A stretch of 55,021 nucleotides of DNA from Deltaproteobacteria bacterium (GCA_015494395.1 WGBG01000153.1:1-55021), one strand, 5' to 3'. Numbered from the stretch's first letter, positions 25,508 to 34,549 are shown. The notes: generated from the sequence alone by a model not told the origin. Program-made: numbers and translations.

Positions 25508-26164
25508 TTATGGAGCCTGCACTTGCGTTCTGCGTCTGTAAGTAAGAAACAGTTCATGGGTTTTATGGATATGTCTGCACTCAATAAGGTCAAAGTTTAT
25601 AAAGGGATCTCCAAGGTCATCTTCTCCTGAGACAAATGCCTGTCTGCTGCTTTTTCCTGTAATTCTGGGGGAAAGAGTAAGGAGGATCTCGTTTACAACA
25701 TTCTGTTTGATAGCAGTGTAGTTAAGCTTGCCTCCTCCTTCAATAAGCATGTTTTTTACACCTCTGTCCCTCAGTACTTTCTGTATGTGCCTCAGAGAAA
25801 GCCCACCGCTTTGGTGGTGAGGAACGGGGACGACTTCTGCCATTGAAGCCGGTATTATTCTGATAAGCCTGTGCAAGCCTCTGCTGGATGTAAAGATAAT
25901 TGGTCTGGGACCAGAGTAAAATATCTTTCGTTCTGTGGGTATATTCCCGGTTTCTGTTATCAGCGCCCTGATCCTTGTTTCTGGTATTATGCCTTGTGGT
26001 CCCCTCATCTCAGGGTCACTTTTTCGCAGTGATCCTGCCCCAAGAAGGCTTGCCCCTGTGTTTGCCCGGGCCTCTTCAAGTCTGGCACGGTCAAGAGCTG
26101 AACCAATTCCAGAGGGCTCAATTCTGCCGCATAACGTGGTAACGCAGATAATGCTTGTATCCAT
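25508..26164 (-). CDS. RibD C-terminal-like (DHFR-fold) reductase
   Basis: A 218-residue NADPH-dependent reductase of the RibD_C fold, without a deaminase domain. The family shows in IICVTTLCGRIEP (strand and S/T-x-x-G start), SLLGAGSLRKSDP, and KNMLIEGGGKLNYTAI with the nucleotide-binding GGG. Stand-alone relatives reduce diaminopyrimidine ribosyl phosphates (archaeal/fungal riboflavin route) or pteridines/folates; the substrate here is unknown. It is the first gene of the seven-gene operon; its promoter should lie in the repeat-containing gap up to 26528. Confidence 0.8.
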   Translation of the reverse strand: MDTSIICVTTLCGRIEPSGIGSALDRARLEEARANTGASLLGAGSLRKSDPEMRGPQGIIPETRIRALITETGNIPTERKIFYSGPRPIIFTSSRGLHRLIRIIPASMAEVVPVPHHQSGGLSLRHIQKVLRDRGVKNMLIEGGGKLNYTAIKQNVVNEILLTLSPRITGKSSRQAFVSGEDDLGDPFINFDLIECRHIHKTHELFLTYRRRTQVQAP

Positions 26165-26286
26165 GATTCTTCATTCTAAATCATTACGGCTGAAATGGAA
26201 ATCTGGCGTTTTTTGTAAAAGGGATATTTTCTTAGATACTTTCCACACAAAAAACTGTTTTAGAAAAATACCTGAATATCCGAATA

Positions 26287-26344
26287 AATATTGTAAACTC
26301 AAATTTTATATTTTAACAGAGTACTTTTAACAGAGTACAATATT
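26287..26344. repeat. Direct repeats inside an inverted repeat, divergent promoter region
   Basis: TTTTAACAGAGTAC occurs twice in tandem (26311-26324 and 26325-26338). The pair is enclosed by a 9-bp inverted repeat, AATATTGTA (26287-26295) and TACAATATT (26336-26344). The gap separates the minus-strand FolE2 operon from the plus-strand kinases, so this is a plausible cooperative operator; the regulator is unknown. Confidence 0.5.
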
Positions 26345-26467
26345 GTGATTTCATTCAGGATACATTTGATAGAATTAATCAAAAATATAAGAAATCCTGC
26401 TTTACAAATATGTTTGTTTAATCTAAACTTTTTCTTAGCTAAGTATTAAATGGCTTATTTGCCTGAG

Positions 26468-26490
26468 TTTTCTTAAGAAGAAAATATATA
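26468..26490 (+). promoter_or_regulatory. Dyad and -10-like box upstream of the HDOD kinase
   Basis: TTTTCTT-AAG-AAGAAAA (26468-26484) is a perfect 7-3-7 dyad, followed directly by TATATA (26485-26490), a possible -10 box 38 bases before the start codon. No convincing -35 is seen, so an activator site or regulatory dyad is possible. Confidence 0.35.
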
Positions 26491-26528
26491 GATAAGGGTT
26501 TGCCACGGTAGTAGAGAGAAACAGAGCC

Positions 26529-29123
26529 ATGAATTGCTCAAAGTCAAAGGAGGGGTTTGCCCTTCCAGCACTTCCTCATGCGGTCATGCAACTGCTTGAG
26601 GCATCGATGGACGACGATGTGTCCATGTCCCATCTCTCTGCACTGGCGAGCTCTGATCCTGCATTGGCAGCCCAGATATTAAGGCTTGCTAATTCGCCTC
26701 TATATTCCGGAGGTGTTCAGGTTTCTTCAATTTCTTCCGCTTTGATTAAAATGGGATTAAAGGCTGTTCAGTGCCTTGCAGTTACAGTCTCAATTCAAAA
26801 CTCTTTCTCCCATACAGCCAGTACAGACAATTTTTCAATGGCTGAGTTCTGGACCCATAGCATCCTTACAGCCATCTGTTCCAGATTCATTGCGAAAAAA
26901 ATCGGATTTGATCAGCCGGATGATGCCTTTCTCGCAGGCCTGCTCCATGATATTGGCCAGTTGGTGCTGCTTGATGCCTATTCAGATCAAACTGATGGGC
27001 ATAAGCCGGTTACTGTGCAAAATGTTCGTTCAGGGCACACCGTCCTTAGTGCGGAGCAGAGGTTTGCAGGAGTTGATCATGCAAACCTCGGGGCTGATCT
27101 CCTTGAATGCTGGAGACTTGATCCAATGCTTGCTGATGCTGTGAGATATCATCATGCAAGTGAACGTGAGATCAAGGACTCCCTGGTGTTGGTTAAGATT
27201 GTCCATATTTCAGATCGACTTGCACACTATCTTGCTAATGCCTCCGCTGTGCCGGATGATATCAGTCATCAGGAATCAAGGCAGTTATTTGCAGATTTTT
27301 TTGATGTGAATCCGGCTTTTTTTGAAGAATTGACCGATATTTATCAAGAGCAACTGACCGAGATTGCCTCTGCAATGGGGGTTGAGATTGCTGAGGCAGG
27401 TCATGGACATGTGGTCGAAAAGATAAGAAGCGGAGAGGGAGAAGAAAAAAGGCAGGTTAAGAAGCATGCCTTTGACCATGCTGTCATTACCGGCTGTGTA
27501 GAGAAAATGGCAACAGCCCCAGATCCAGATTCCCTGTTTGACCAGCTTGTCCAGGGCATCTTACTTTTTTTTGATCCTGATACCATACTATTTGCAAACC
27601 TAGATAGTAATGGAAGGCTCAGGGGGAGAATGGCAAGGGGGATGAAACATGCCCATAGGGCGCATCTGATCAGCATATCTCTAAGGGACGATTCTATCTT
27701 TTCTGAGGTGTTGGAAAAGGGACTTCCTTTACATTGGTCTGAATTTTTCACATCAAAAGAGCCCAGTGCACTGGAACTTCAGGTGCGAAACTTTATGGAG
27801 AGTCCCTTCCTGGTGGTACCGGTAGGAACGGTCAAGGAAAAAACTGGTATGCTTCTCCTGGGTATTTCGCAAGAAAAGTGGGCGTTGGTTTCTGATGAAG
27901 TGAATATCCTCATGCTTCTGGTACGCCAGTTTTATGCAGTATCCCAAAGTTTTCATTACAGAAAGCTCTACGATAGAGAAAGGCGCCTTAATGCCGCTGT
28001 TATTACCGCTCTGCCCATGGCAGTACTGATTGTCAATGAATCAGGTAAGGTCTTTTTTGCTAATCCGGCTGCTTCTGAACTGTTTGGCCTTTCCTCTTCT
28101 CAAGAATTACAGGAAGTTGATATATGGCAATACTTGGGGCTTGATGATGAGTCCAGAGATTTTTTTGCTACTGTTTCATCGCAAGGTAGGGCGCAGCCTG
28201 TAACCCTGAAGTTTAGAAATGATAGGGGGGTATTTTGGCTTAGGATGAGGGGCATAGAGATGTGTGGTTCAGGGGCATCTGGTATTATCCTTGTGCTTGA
28301 GGATATTACCGCATCGTATCTCCTTGACAAAGAGAGGCGGGAACGTGCAGAATTATTGGAAAAGGAGCTTGAAAAGCGTGTTAGGGAGCTTGAAGAGGCC
28401 CAGAGACAGCTAGTTCAGGCAGAAAGACTAGAGGGAATAGGTGAATTTGCCCGCCAAGTGGCCCATGAAGTTAATAATCCCCTTGGAATTATTAAAAATT
28501 TTATAGCTATCCTACGCAGGGAGCTTGAGGCAGGTACTGTTGATGGTGAGACTCTTGATGCCATAGATTCAGAGATAGACAGGGTTGCATCAATAATTGA
28601 GGAACTTAGACATTTTGCAAAATATGGTACGCCACCAAAGCAGACAGAAGAAGGGGAAGGCGGCTATGTGCAATCCGCCATTAAGGCCGTGGGGCTTCTC
28701 TTTGACAAGACATTTCAGGAAAAGGGGATCAGTCTCACATTTGAAATTGATGAGGAGCTGCCGCCTGTGAGGATGTCTGAGGAAAATATCAGGCAGATTT
28801 TGGTGAATTTGCTTAAAAACGCGCAGGAGGCGCTTGAGTCTTCTGGTAAAGTGATGGTCAGGGCTTGTATCAGGGAAGAGAAAGCTGGCAGGCAGGTGGT
28901 TATCGAGGTGGAAGATAATGGCCCTGGCATTCCAAGTGGTCTTGAAGAACGGCTTTTTGAGCCTTTTGTTACTACAAAGGGAAAGCAGAATTCCGGTCTG
29001 GGACTTTCGGTATGTTATGGACTGGTAAAGGCTGCAGGCGGGAGCATGGAAGTTGAATCAAAGCAGGGGGCCGGGGCAAGGTTTAGAGTGATTTTGCCAG
29101 TAGTGGGAGACAAGGGTTATTAG
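26529..29123 (+). CDS. HDOD-GAF-PAS sensor histidine kinase
   Basis: An 864-residue soluble sensor kinase without membrane helices. An HDOD domain (about residues 8-210, HDIGQLVLLDAY in the middle) is followed by a GAF-like region (about 325-480), a PAS domain (about 490-600), a coiled coil, a HisKA domain with the phospho-acceptor H646 in AHEVNNPLG, and an ATPase domain with an N box near LVNLLKNAQEA and G boxes DNGPGIP and GLGLSV. HDOD domains on histidine kinases are less usual than on c-di-GMP proteins. It ends 3 bases before the next kinase gene, which carries two receivers and may be its partner. Confidence 0.9.
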   Translation: MNCSKSKEGFALPALPHAVMQLLEASMDDDVSMSHLSALASSDPALAAQILRLANSPLYSGGVQVSSISSALIKMGLKAVQCLAVTVSIQNSFSHTASTDNFSMAEFWTHSILTAICSRFIAKKIGFDQPDDAFLAGLLHDIGQLVLLDAYSDQTDGHKPVTVQNVRSGHTVLSAEQRFAGVDHANLGADLLECWRLDPMLADAVRYHHASEREIKDSLVLVKIVHISDRLAHYLANASAVPDDISHQESRQLFADFFDVNPAFFEELTDIYQEQLTEIASAMGVEIAEAGHGHVVEKIRSGEGEEKRQVKKHAFDHAVITGCVEKMATAPDPDSLFDQLVQGILLFFDPDTILFANLDSNGRLRGRMARGMKHAHRAHLISISLRDDSIFSEVLEKGLPLHWSEFFTSKEPSALELQVRNFMESPFLVVPVGTVKEKTGMLLLGISQEKWALVSDEVNILMLLVRQFYAVSQSFHYRKLYDRERRLNAAVITALPMAVLIVNESGKVFFANPAASELFGLSSSQELQEVDIWQYLGLDDESRDFFATVSSQGRAQPVTLKFRNDRGVFWLRMRGIEMCGSGASGIILVLEDITASYLLDKERRERAELLEKELEKRVRELEEAQRQLVQAERLEGIGEFARQVAHEVNNPLGIIKNFIAILRRELEAGTVDGETLDAIDSEIDRVASIIEELRHFAKYGTPPKQTEEGEGGYVQSAIKAVGLLFDKTFQEKGISLTFEIDEELPPVRMSEENIRQILVNLLKNAQEALESSGKVMVRACIREEKAGRQVVIEVEDNGPGIPSGLEERLFEPFVTTKGKQNSGLGLSVCYGLVKAAGGSMEVESKQGAGARFRVILPVVGDKGY

Positions 29124-29126
29124 GAA

Positions 29127-31010
29127 ATGAATGAAATTAAAAGTAGATTGCTGGTGCTTGACGATGAGTCAAATATGCGCCTGAGCCTTGCAAAACTTCT
29201 GGAGCTTGAAGGCTTTGAGGTTGTAACAGTGGGCACTGTCAAGGAAGCACTGGAGATTTTGGACAGCCTGTTTTTTGATGTGGTGATCACTGATCTTGTG
29301 CTTCCTGACGGTAATGGCCTGGATGTCCTCAAGTACTGCACCGAGTATTGCAGGAAGACAAAGGTAATCTGCATCACAGGTCAGGCCAGCACTGATTCTG
29401 CAATAAAGGCGTTGCGTCTTGGAGCACACGATTACGTAACTAAACCGTTTAATTTTGACATGCTCCTGCATTCAATAAACAGCGTCCTTGAAAAAATGTA
29501 CATGGAGGAGGCAATAGGCCTTGAGAGGGAGAAGTACAGGGCGTTGATAGACGACCTCAAGGACGGCTATTTTGTGCTTGAAGGTGGCAAGATAGTCTAT
29601 ACCAATAATGCAATGGCATCCATGGTAGGATTCTCCACAGCAGAACTTAAAGGCAAGGAGTTTTCAGATCTTGCCAATTCTGACGCAAAAGTTGCAAAGG
29701 CATTCGATGCATTTGAAAGCGCAGAAATAGGGACGTGGCATGATGATCTTGTGTTTACGGATCGAAGTGGAAATGAGATCCCGGTCGATGTCAAGCTAAG
29801 CATTGCACATGGCAGTGAACGGAGGGATTTGCTTGTCGGTATAGCAAGGGAGATAACTGAAAGGGATGTATTGTGGGATCGCCTGGTGAAGGCAGAAAAG
29901 CTGGCTTTAATGGGCGAGATGGTGGCGGGTATCGCCCATGAACTCAATAACAAGCTTACTCCCATCCTGGGTTTTGTGGAGCTCCTTCGTAACGAGGTGC
30001 AGGATGAGAGATCACAGACCAAGATGACCGCTGTTCACAATGCAGCCCTTGGTGCCAGAAAGATTGTGCAATCACTTCTCACCTTTGCAAGGAAGGAAAA
30101 ACCCAGGAAGAAACTCATTGACATAAACAGGATCGTTGACTCTTCCCTTACCATGGTGCAGTCAAGTTTTGCCACAACTAGGATACGGGTAGTTAAGAAG
30201 CTTCAGCCGGATATTTATCCTGTAAAGGTGGATTCTGCACAGATTGAGCAGGTTCTTGTAAATCTATTCAAGAACGGTTTTGAGGCCATGGGAGATAGTG
30301 GCGAGCTTACCGTGCAGACACTTGGGGCAGATAACAACGTGGTTATCAAGGTAAGTGATACCGGAAAGGGCATACCTCAGGAAATAAGAGAGAGGGTGTT
30401 TACCCCATTTTTTACCACAAAAGAGGAGCAGGGAGGCACAGGCCTTGGCCTAAGTATCTGCCATGGAATCATTACCAGCCATGACGGCGATATAACAATG
30501 CACAGCGGAAGTGATGGTACCACGTTTGTAATAACTTTGCCGGCATGCCCTGAAATGGAGGTGATAGAACCTTTCTCAGCGCAGGGTCATGACGAAACCC
30601 CTTCCACTTATCAAAAAAGTAGAGGCTCAATACTAGTAATTGACGATGAACCTGAGATAAGAAAACTGCTGCGGGAGCTCTTCAGGGATGATTTTGAGCT
30701 GGACGTGGTAAACAATGGCAGGGAAGCCCTGAACCGTCTAAAGGTAAAGGATTATGACCTGATAATTTCAGATATAAAGATGCCTCTTCTGGACGGTATT
30801 GAACTTTATGATATGCTCAAAACCGGATATCCCCAATATTTGGAGCGCATCATATACACTACAGGTGTAACCTTTGATTCTGCCACCAGCAGCTTTCTTG
30901 AAGAGACAGGAGTGCCATATCTTGCCAAGCCATTCAAGATTCTTCAGCTTGTTGAAATGGTCAATGATATGATGGCGGAACTTGCCCCCGCATCAAACGC
31001 CGCTGCCTGA
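29127..31010 (+). CDS. Hybrid REC-PAS-histidine kinase-REC
   Basis: A 627-residue soluble hybrid kinase. Receiver 1 (residues 7-120, phospho-site D56 in TDLVLPDG), PAS (about 130-255), HisKA with H271 in AHELNNKLTP, an ATPase domain with LVNLFKNGFEA, DTGKGIP and GTGLGLSI, and receiver 2 (about 505-615, D549 in SDIKMPLLDG). The N-terminal receiver could take phosphate from the HDOD kinase just upstream, making a phosphorelay. There is no DNA-binding output domain, so the final target is elsewhere. Confidence 0.92.
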   Translation: MNEIKSRLLVLDDESNMRLSLAKLLELEGFEVVTVGTVKEALEILDSLFFDVVITDLVLPDGNGLDVLKYCTEYCRKTKVICITGQASTDSAIKALRLGAHDYVTKPFNFDMLLHSINSVLEKMYMEEAIGLEREKYRALIDDLKDGYFVLEGGKIVYTNNAMASMVGFSTAELKGKEFSDLANSDAKVAKAFDAFESAEIGTWHDDLVFTDRSGNEIPVDVKLSIAHGSERRDLLVGIAREITERDVLWDRLVKAEKLALMGEMVAGIAHELNNKLTPILGFVELLRNEVQDERSQTKMTAVHNAALGARKIVQSLLTFARKEKPRKKLIDINRIVDSSLTMVQSSFATTRIRVVKKLQPDIYPVKVDSAQIEQVLVNLFKNGFEAMGDSGELTVQTLGADNNVVIKVSDTGKGIPQEIRERVFTPFFTTKEEQGGTGLGLSICHGIITSHDGDITMHSGSDGTTFVITLPACPEMEVIEPFSAQGHDETPSTYQKSRGSILVIDDEPEIRKLLRELFRDDFELDVVNNGREALNRLKVKDYDLIISDIKMPLLDGIELYDMLKTGYPQYLERIIYTTGVTFDSATSSFLEETGVPYLAKPFKILQLVEMVNDMMAELAPASNAAA

Positions 31011-31033
31011 ATTGGTGGTGACAATGTAACCAC

Positions 31034-31057
31034 AGGGGCAGAAGATTTTCTGCCCCT
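31034..31057 (+). terminator. Hairpin between the convergent kinase and lon genes
   Basis: AGGGGCAGAA pairs with TTCTGCCCCT in a 10-bp stem with a 4-base loop, followed on the plus strand by ACGTTTTG. It stands after the plus-strand kinase gene and overlaps the TAG of lon on the other strand. The T-run is short, so efficiency is uncertain. Confidence 0.5.
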
Positions 31058-33485
31058 ACGTTTTGAATACAATATCAATTGCCTGGTCTATACGTTTGAT
31101 AAAATGAAATTTCAGTTTGTCACGTACATTTTCAGGCAGGTCTTCAATATCCCTGGAGTTTCTTGCAGGGATAAGCACCTCTTCAATTCCGGCATTTGCA
31201 GCGGCAAGCACCTTTTCCTTGATTCCGCCAACAGGCAGAACCAGCCCCCTCAGGGTGATCTCCCCGGTCATTGCCACATCAGGCCGCACTGGCTTTCCGG
31301 TTAAAAGTGAGATCAGGGCAATGGTAAGGGCAACACCTGCGGATGGCCCGTCTTTTGGTATGGCACCTGATGGCACGTGAACATGGATGTCCCGTTTTTT
31401 GAATTTTTCTTCATCAATTCCAAGTGCCTCGGCCCTGGAGCGTACAAGGCTCAAGGCTGTCTGGGCTGATTCCTTCATTACATCGCCAAGCTTTCCGGTA
31501 AGGGTCAGCTTGCCGTTTCCAGCCATGTCTGTGGCCTCTATAAAGAGTATCTCTCCGCCTGCAGGTGTCCAGGCAAGCCCTGTTGCCACCCCCGGGATGC
31601 CGGTTCTTTCAGCAGTTTCCTTGAAGAATCTGGGCTTGCCAAGATACTCTTCCAGGTTCTTTACTCCGACATTTACCTTTTCGGTATTGCCTGCGGCAAC
31701 CTCCCTTGCAACAGCCCTGCACACTGCTGCAAGCTGCCGTTCAAGGTTCCTGACACCAGCCTCTCTGGTGTAGTCGGAGATGATCCTCTCAATTGCCTTC
31801 CGGGTAATTGTAAGGTTCTTTCTTGTCAGACCATTTTCCTCAAGCTGCCTTGGGAAGAGATATTTCCTGGCAATTTCGACCTTCTCCTCAAGTGTGTATC
31901 CACTAAGTTCAAGCACCTCCATCCTGTCAAGCAGGGGAGACGGGATGGTGTCTATCATATTGGCTGTTGCCAGAAATATCACACTTGAGAGGTCAAATTC
32001 CACTCCCAGGTAGTTGTCTGTAAAGGTGGAATTCTGTTCAGGGTCCAGCACCTCAAGCAGTGCTGATGCCGGATCTCCCCTGAAGTCAGTTCCAAGCTTG
32101 TCAATTTCATCAAGCATCAGCACAGGGTTTTTCACACCGGTTTTCCTTATGCCCTGGATTATTCTTCCAGGCATTGCGCCAATGTAGGTACGCCTGTGCC
32201 CCCGGATCTCTGCCTCATCCCTGACACCGCCCAGGGCGATTCTGTGGAATTTTCGTCCAAGTGCCCTGGCAATGGAGCGGCCAAGGGATGTTTTACCCGT
32301 ACCCGGAGGGCCTGCAAAACAGAGGATGGGACCTTTGGCATCGGGTTTGAGTTTTCTTACTGCAATATACTCAAGTATGCGCTTTTTTATCTTTTCAAGG
32401 TCATAATGGTCCTTGTTCAGGATACGCTCCGCCTTTTTAAGGCTTATTCTCTCCCTGGTGTACTTGTTCCAGGGCATTTCGGTCATCCACTCTATGTATG
32501 TCCTTGCAACAGAATACTCAGGCGATGAAGGGTGCATACGTGAGAGTCTCTCAAGCTCCCGCTCTGCCTCCTTCATTGCCTCTTCCGGAAGCTCTGCCTC
32601 CTTCAGTTTTTGCCTGAGCTCTTCAATCTCGTCAGGCCCTTCGCCGGTATCACCGAGCTCTTTCTGTATGGCTTTCATCTGCTCCCTGAGGAAGAACTCT
32701 TTCTGGCTCTTGTCAACCTGGCTTCTTACCTCGCTCTGTATCTTGTGTCCCAGCTCAAGCATCTCAAGCTGCTGGGAGAGGATTTTAAGCGCAGATTCCA
32801 GCCTGTCCCTGATATCAAGGATTTCAAGTACGCGCTGTCTCTCCTCAAGTGGAATGTTAAGATGGCTTATGGTAATGTCTGCCAGCACTCCCGGATCTTC
32901 AATCCCCATCACCACGTTTATCAGTTCGTTGGGAAGGTTGGGGGAAAGCTCTAGTATGTGGGAAAATGTCTGGCGCACGTTTACCACAAGGGCCTGAACC
33001 TCAGGGCCTTCACGCATTATGTCGTGAACAGGCTCAACCCGTGCCTTTATATAAGGCTCAACAGCGGTAATTTCCTTGAGCCTTGCCCTTGTTACGCCCT
33101 GGATGATGAGCTTTGCGTGCCCCTCATCATTCTTGGCCATGCGAAGTATCAGCCCCACTGTTCCCATGTCATGGAGCTCTGGCGGACCCTGCTGTTCACT
33201 GTCATCCTTGCCCTCTTTCCCGCGTTCAGCAAACACTGCAACAGTCCGGTCAGTTGCCAGTGCATCGTCAATCATTTTTACAAGATGGGGCGGTTCAATG
33301 ATCCAGGGAACCACCATGTGGGGAAAGAGCACCATATCCTTGCTGGGAAGTATGGCTATCTCCTTGACAGTATTAAGGAGATCACTGCCCCCATTTTTCT
33401 GAGAATCAGGAGAGTTATGGTCTCCAGGCATATTTTCAGGTGTCTGGCCGTTGCTGTTACGGCTTTCTTTTATATCCATATTCAT
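31056..33485 (-). CDS. lon: ATP-dependent protease Lon
   Basis: Lon (809 residues) degrades misfolded and short-lived proteins. The N-terminal substrate domain is followed by the AAA+ module with Walker A GPPGTGKTS near residue 391, and the protease domain with the catalytic serine in DGPSAGVA near residue 715 and the lysine in GGIKEKVLAA. The ATG at 33485 is preferred because GAGG stands 7 bases ahead; an ATG at 33503 has no ribosome site. The hsp20 gene lies upstream on the same strand, a proteostasis pair. Confidence 0.95.
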   Translation of the reverse strand: MNMDIKESRNSNGQTPENMPGDHNSPDSQKNGGSDLLNTVKEIAILPSKDMVLFPHMVVPWIIEPPHLVKMIDDALATDRTVAVFAERGKEGKDDSEQQGPPELHDMGTVGLILRMAKNDEGHAKLIIQGVTRARLKEITAVEPYIKARVEPVHDIMREGPEVQALVVNVRQTFSHILELSPNLPNELINVVMGIEDPGVLADITISHLNIPLEERQRVLEILDIRDRLESALKILSQQLEMLELGHKIQSEVRSQVDKSQKEFFLREQMKAIQKELGDTGEGPDEIEELRQKLKEAELPEEAMKEAERELERLSRMHPSSPEYSVARTYIEWMTEMPWNKYTRERISLKKAERILNKDHYDLEKIKKRILEYIAVRKLKPDAKGPILCFAGPPGTGKTSLGRSIARALGRKFHRIALGGVRDEAEIRGHRRTYIGAMPGRIIQGIRKTGVKNPVLMLDEIDKLGTDFRGDPASALLEVLDPEQNSTFTDNYLGVEFDLSSVIFLATANMIDTIPSPLLDRMEVLELSGYTLEEKVEIARKYLFPRQLEENGLTRKNLTITRKAIERIISDYTREAGVRNLERQLAAVCRAVAREVAAGNTEKVNVGVKNLEEYLGKPRFFKETAERTGIPGVATGLAWTPAGGEILFIEATDMAGNGKLTLTGKLGDVMKESAQTALSLVRSRAEALGIDEEKFKKRDIHVHVPSGAIPKDGPSAGVALTIALISLLTGKPVRPDVAMTGEITLRGLVLPVGGIKEKVLAAANAGIEEVLIPARNSRDIEDLPENVRDKLKFHFIKRIDQAIDIVFKT

Positions 33486-33532
33486 ATCTGAACCTCTTTT
33501 CATTATCTTGTTTTTTCATGCCTGCTGTCTGA

Positions 33533-33561
33533 GTTATCTTTCTCAGCATTTTTCATGTCAA
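33533..33561 (-). promoter_or_regulatory. Sigma-70-type promoter for lon
   Basis: On the minus strand TTGACA (33556-33561) and GATAAC (33533-33538) are 17 bases apart. The transcript would start near 33526, about 40 bases before the preferred lon start. No CCCCAT-type heat-shock -10 is seen. Confidence 0.5.
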
Positions 33562-33667
33562 ATCAGCGTATAATGGTTTGTTCAAAAAAAGTAGCGATTA
33601 TGCATTTCATCTTATTCTGCTCATCAGCCAATTGATTTTCTCAGCCTCCAGGCTACTTCACGATACG

Positions 33668-34102
33668 TTACGATACATCTATTTTTACAGGCATGTTTTT
33701 TTTCTTGGGCATTACAATGAGCAGAAGCCCGTCTTCATAGCGTGCCTCGATGCTGTCTGCCTCAACTTCATGGGGTATTCGTATGATTCTTTCAAATGCG
33801 CCGTACTCTATCTCCAGAATATGGTAGTATTTACCACTGATATCACATGGGCAGTGCCTTACCCCTGAAAGGCACAACAGGCCCCCTTCCAGGGTGATGC
33901 TAAGCGTTTTCCTGTCAACCCCTGCGGCATCTGCCACAAGGAAGACTGCCTCGGTATTTTCGTAAAGGTCAACAGAAGGTATCCAACCTGTGCCCTTTAA
34001 TGTCAGCGCATCTGACATCCGTGTCATGTCATCCAGTATGAAACGGGCGTGCTGCTTTAACTGTTCCAGCCCGTTGTGCACTTTTATTTTAAATACAGGC
34101 AT
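33668..34102 (-). CDS. Hsp20/alpha-crystallin small heat-shock protein
   Basis: A 144-residue small heat-shock chaperone. The alpha-crystallin domain covers about residues 48-135, with GVDRKTLSITLEGGLLCLSG and the conserved late FERIIRIP and YEDGLLLIVMPK strands; the C-terminal tail has no clear I-x-I motif. AAGGAG precedes the ATG. A family B MITE ends 27 bases upstream of the start codon, so the promoter either lies in the element or has been displaced. Lon follows on the same strand. Confidence 0.9.
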   Translation of the reverse strand: MPVFKIKVHNGLEQLKQHARFILDDMTRMSDALTLKGTGWIPSVDLYENTEAVFLVADAAGVDRKTLSITLEGGLLCLSGVRHCPCDISGKYYHILEIEYGAFERIIRIPHEVEADSIEARYEDGLLLIVMPKKKNMPVKIDVS

Positions 34103-34129
34103 GTATGATAGTCTCCTTGATATATTTGA

Positions 34130-34338
34130 CCTAGATTGAGCGTTTCAAAATCTGGAAAATTATTTTTGCAATGAAATTAAAAGGAGTTATGTCGATTATA
34201 GCTTTCCAGATTTTGAAACCCTTCTGGATTGCCATATTTACTGCATCTCCTTTGTCAGAGGAATCCCCATATAGCCGACTATTATGGGAATTCCTCTTTC
34301 GCGGATCTGCAGCAAATCCGACAATCGCTCAATTTAGG
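34130..34338 (-). mobile_element. MITE family B, copy B2, between hsp20 and rpsF
   Basis: A 209-bp copy, inverted relative to B1 and B3, with ends CCTAGATTGAGCG and CGCTCAATTTAGG. It is flanked by a perfect 5-bp duplication TTTGA (34125-34129 and 34339-34343). It sits in the divergent promoter region of hsp20 and the ribosomal operon. Confidence 0.95.
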
Positions 34339-34431
34339 TTTGAGAAGTTTATGTAAAAATTAAGCACTATTTAGGTAGCAGGCAAGACGCAAGGGAAGGC
34401 TTAAAAACAATTCAGTCGGACAGAAAAAATC

Positions 34432-34460
34432 TTGACGCTTGCCTGCCCTCAAGGTAAAAG
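34432..34460 (+). promoter_or_regulatory. Sigma-70-type promoter of the rpsF operon
   Basis: TTGACG (34432-34437) and TAAAAG (34455-34460) are separated by 17 bases. The transcript would start near 34467 and carry a leader of about 83 bases holding the S6:S18-like structure. It lies after, not inside, MITE B2. Confidence 0.55.
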
Positions 34461-34477
34461 TATCCGTCTTATAAATT

Positions 34478-34544
34478 CCTCCTTGTCTGGGGCAGAACTG
34501 TCTATGAGGCATGCCCCAGGCCAGAGAAAATGACCGAAGGGAGG
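34478..34544 (+). promoter_or_regulatory. Candidate S6:S18 autoregulatory leader of rpsF
   Basis: CTGGGGCA (34487-34494) and TGCCCCAG (34512-34519) form an 8-bp hairpin. Outside it, CCTCCTT (34478-34484) can pair with the ribosome site AAGGGAGG (34537-34544, one bulged G), with a CCG at 34534-34536 beside the closing pair. The known S6:S18-binding mRNA motif also has a hairpin, a CCG near an outer stem and a hidden ribosome site. The match is by structure only. Confidence 0.5.
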
Positions 34545-34549
34545 CTGCA

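Noticed and set aside
34119-34150. Hybrid promoter for hsp20: TTGAAA from the MITE B end plus TATATC from the flank (a similar arrangement exists at rbr)
   Set aside because: Spacing is 18 bases, but the predicted transcript start would fall at or past the ribosome site, so it could not give a normal leader.
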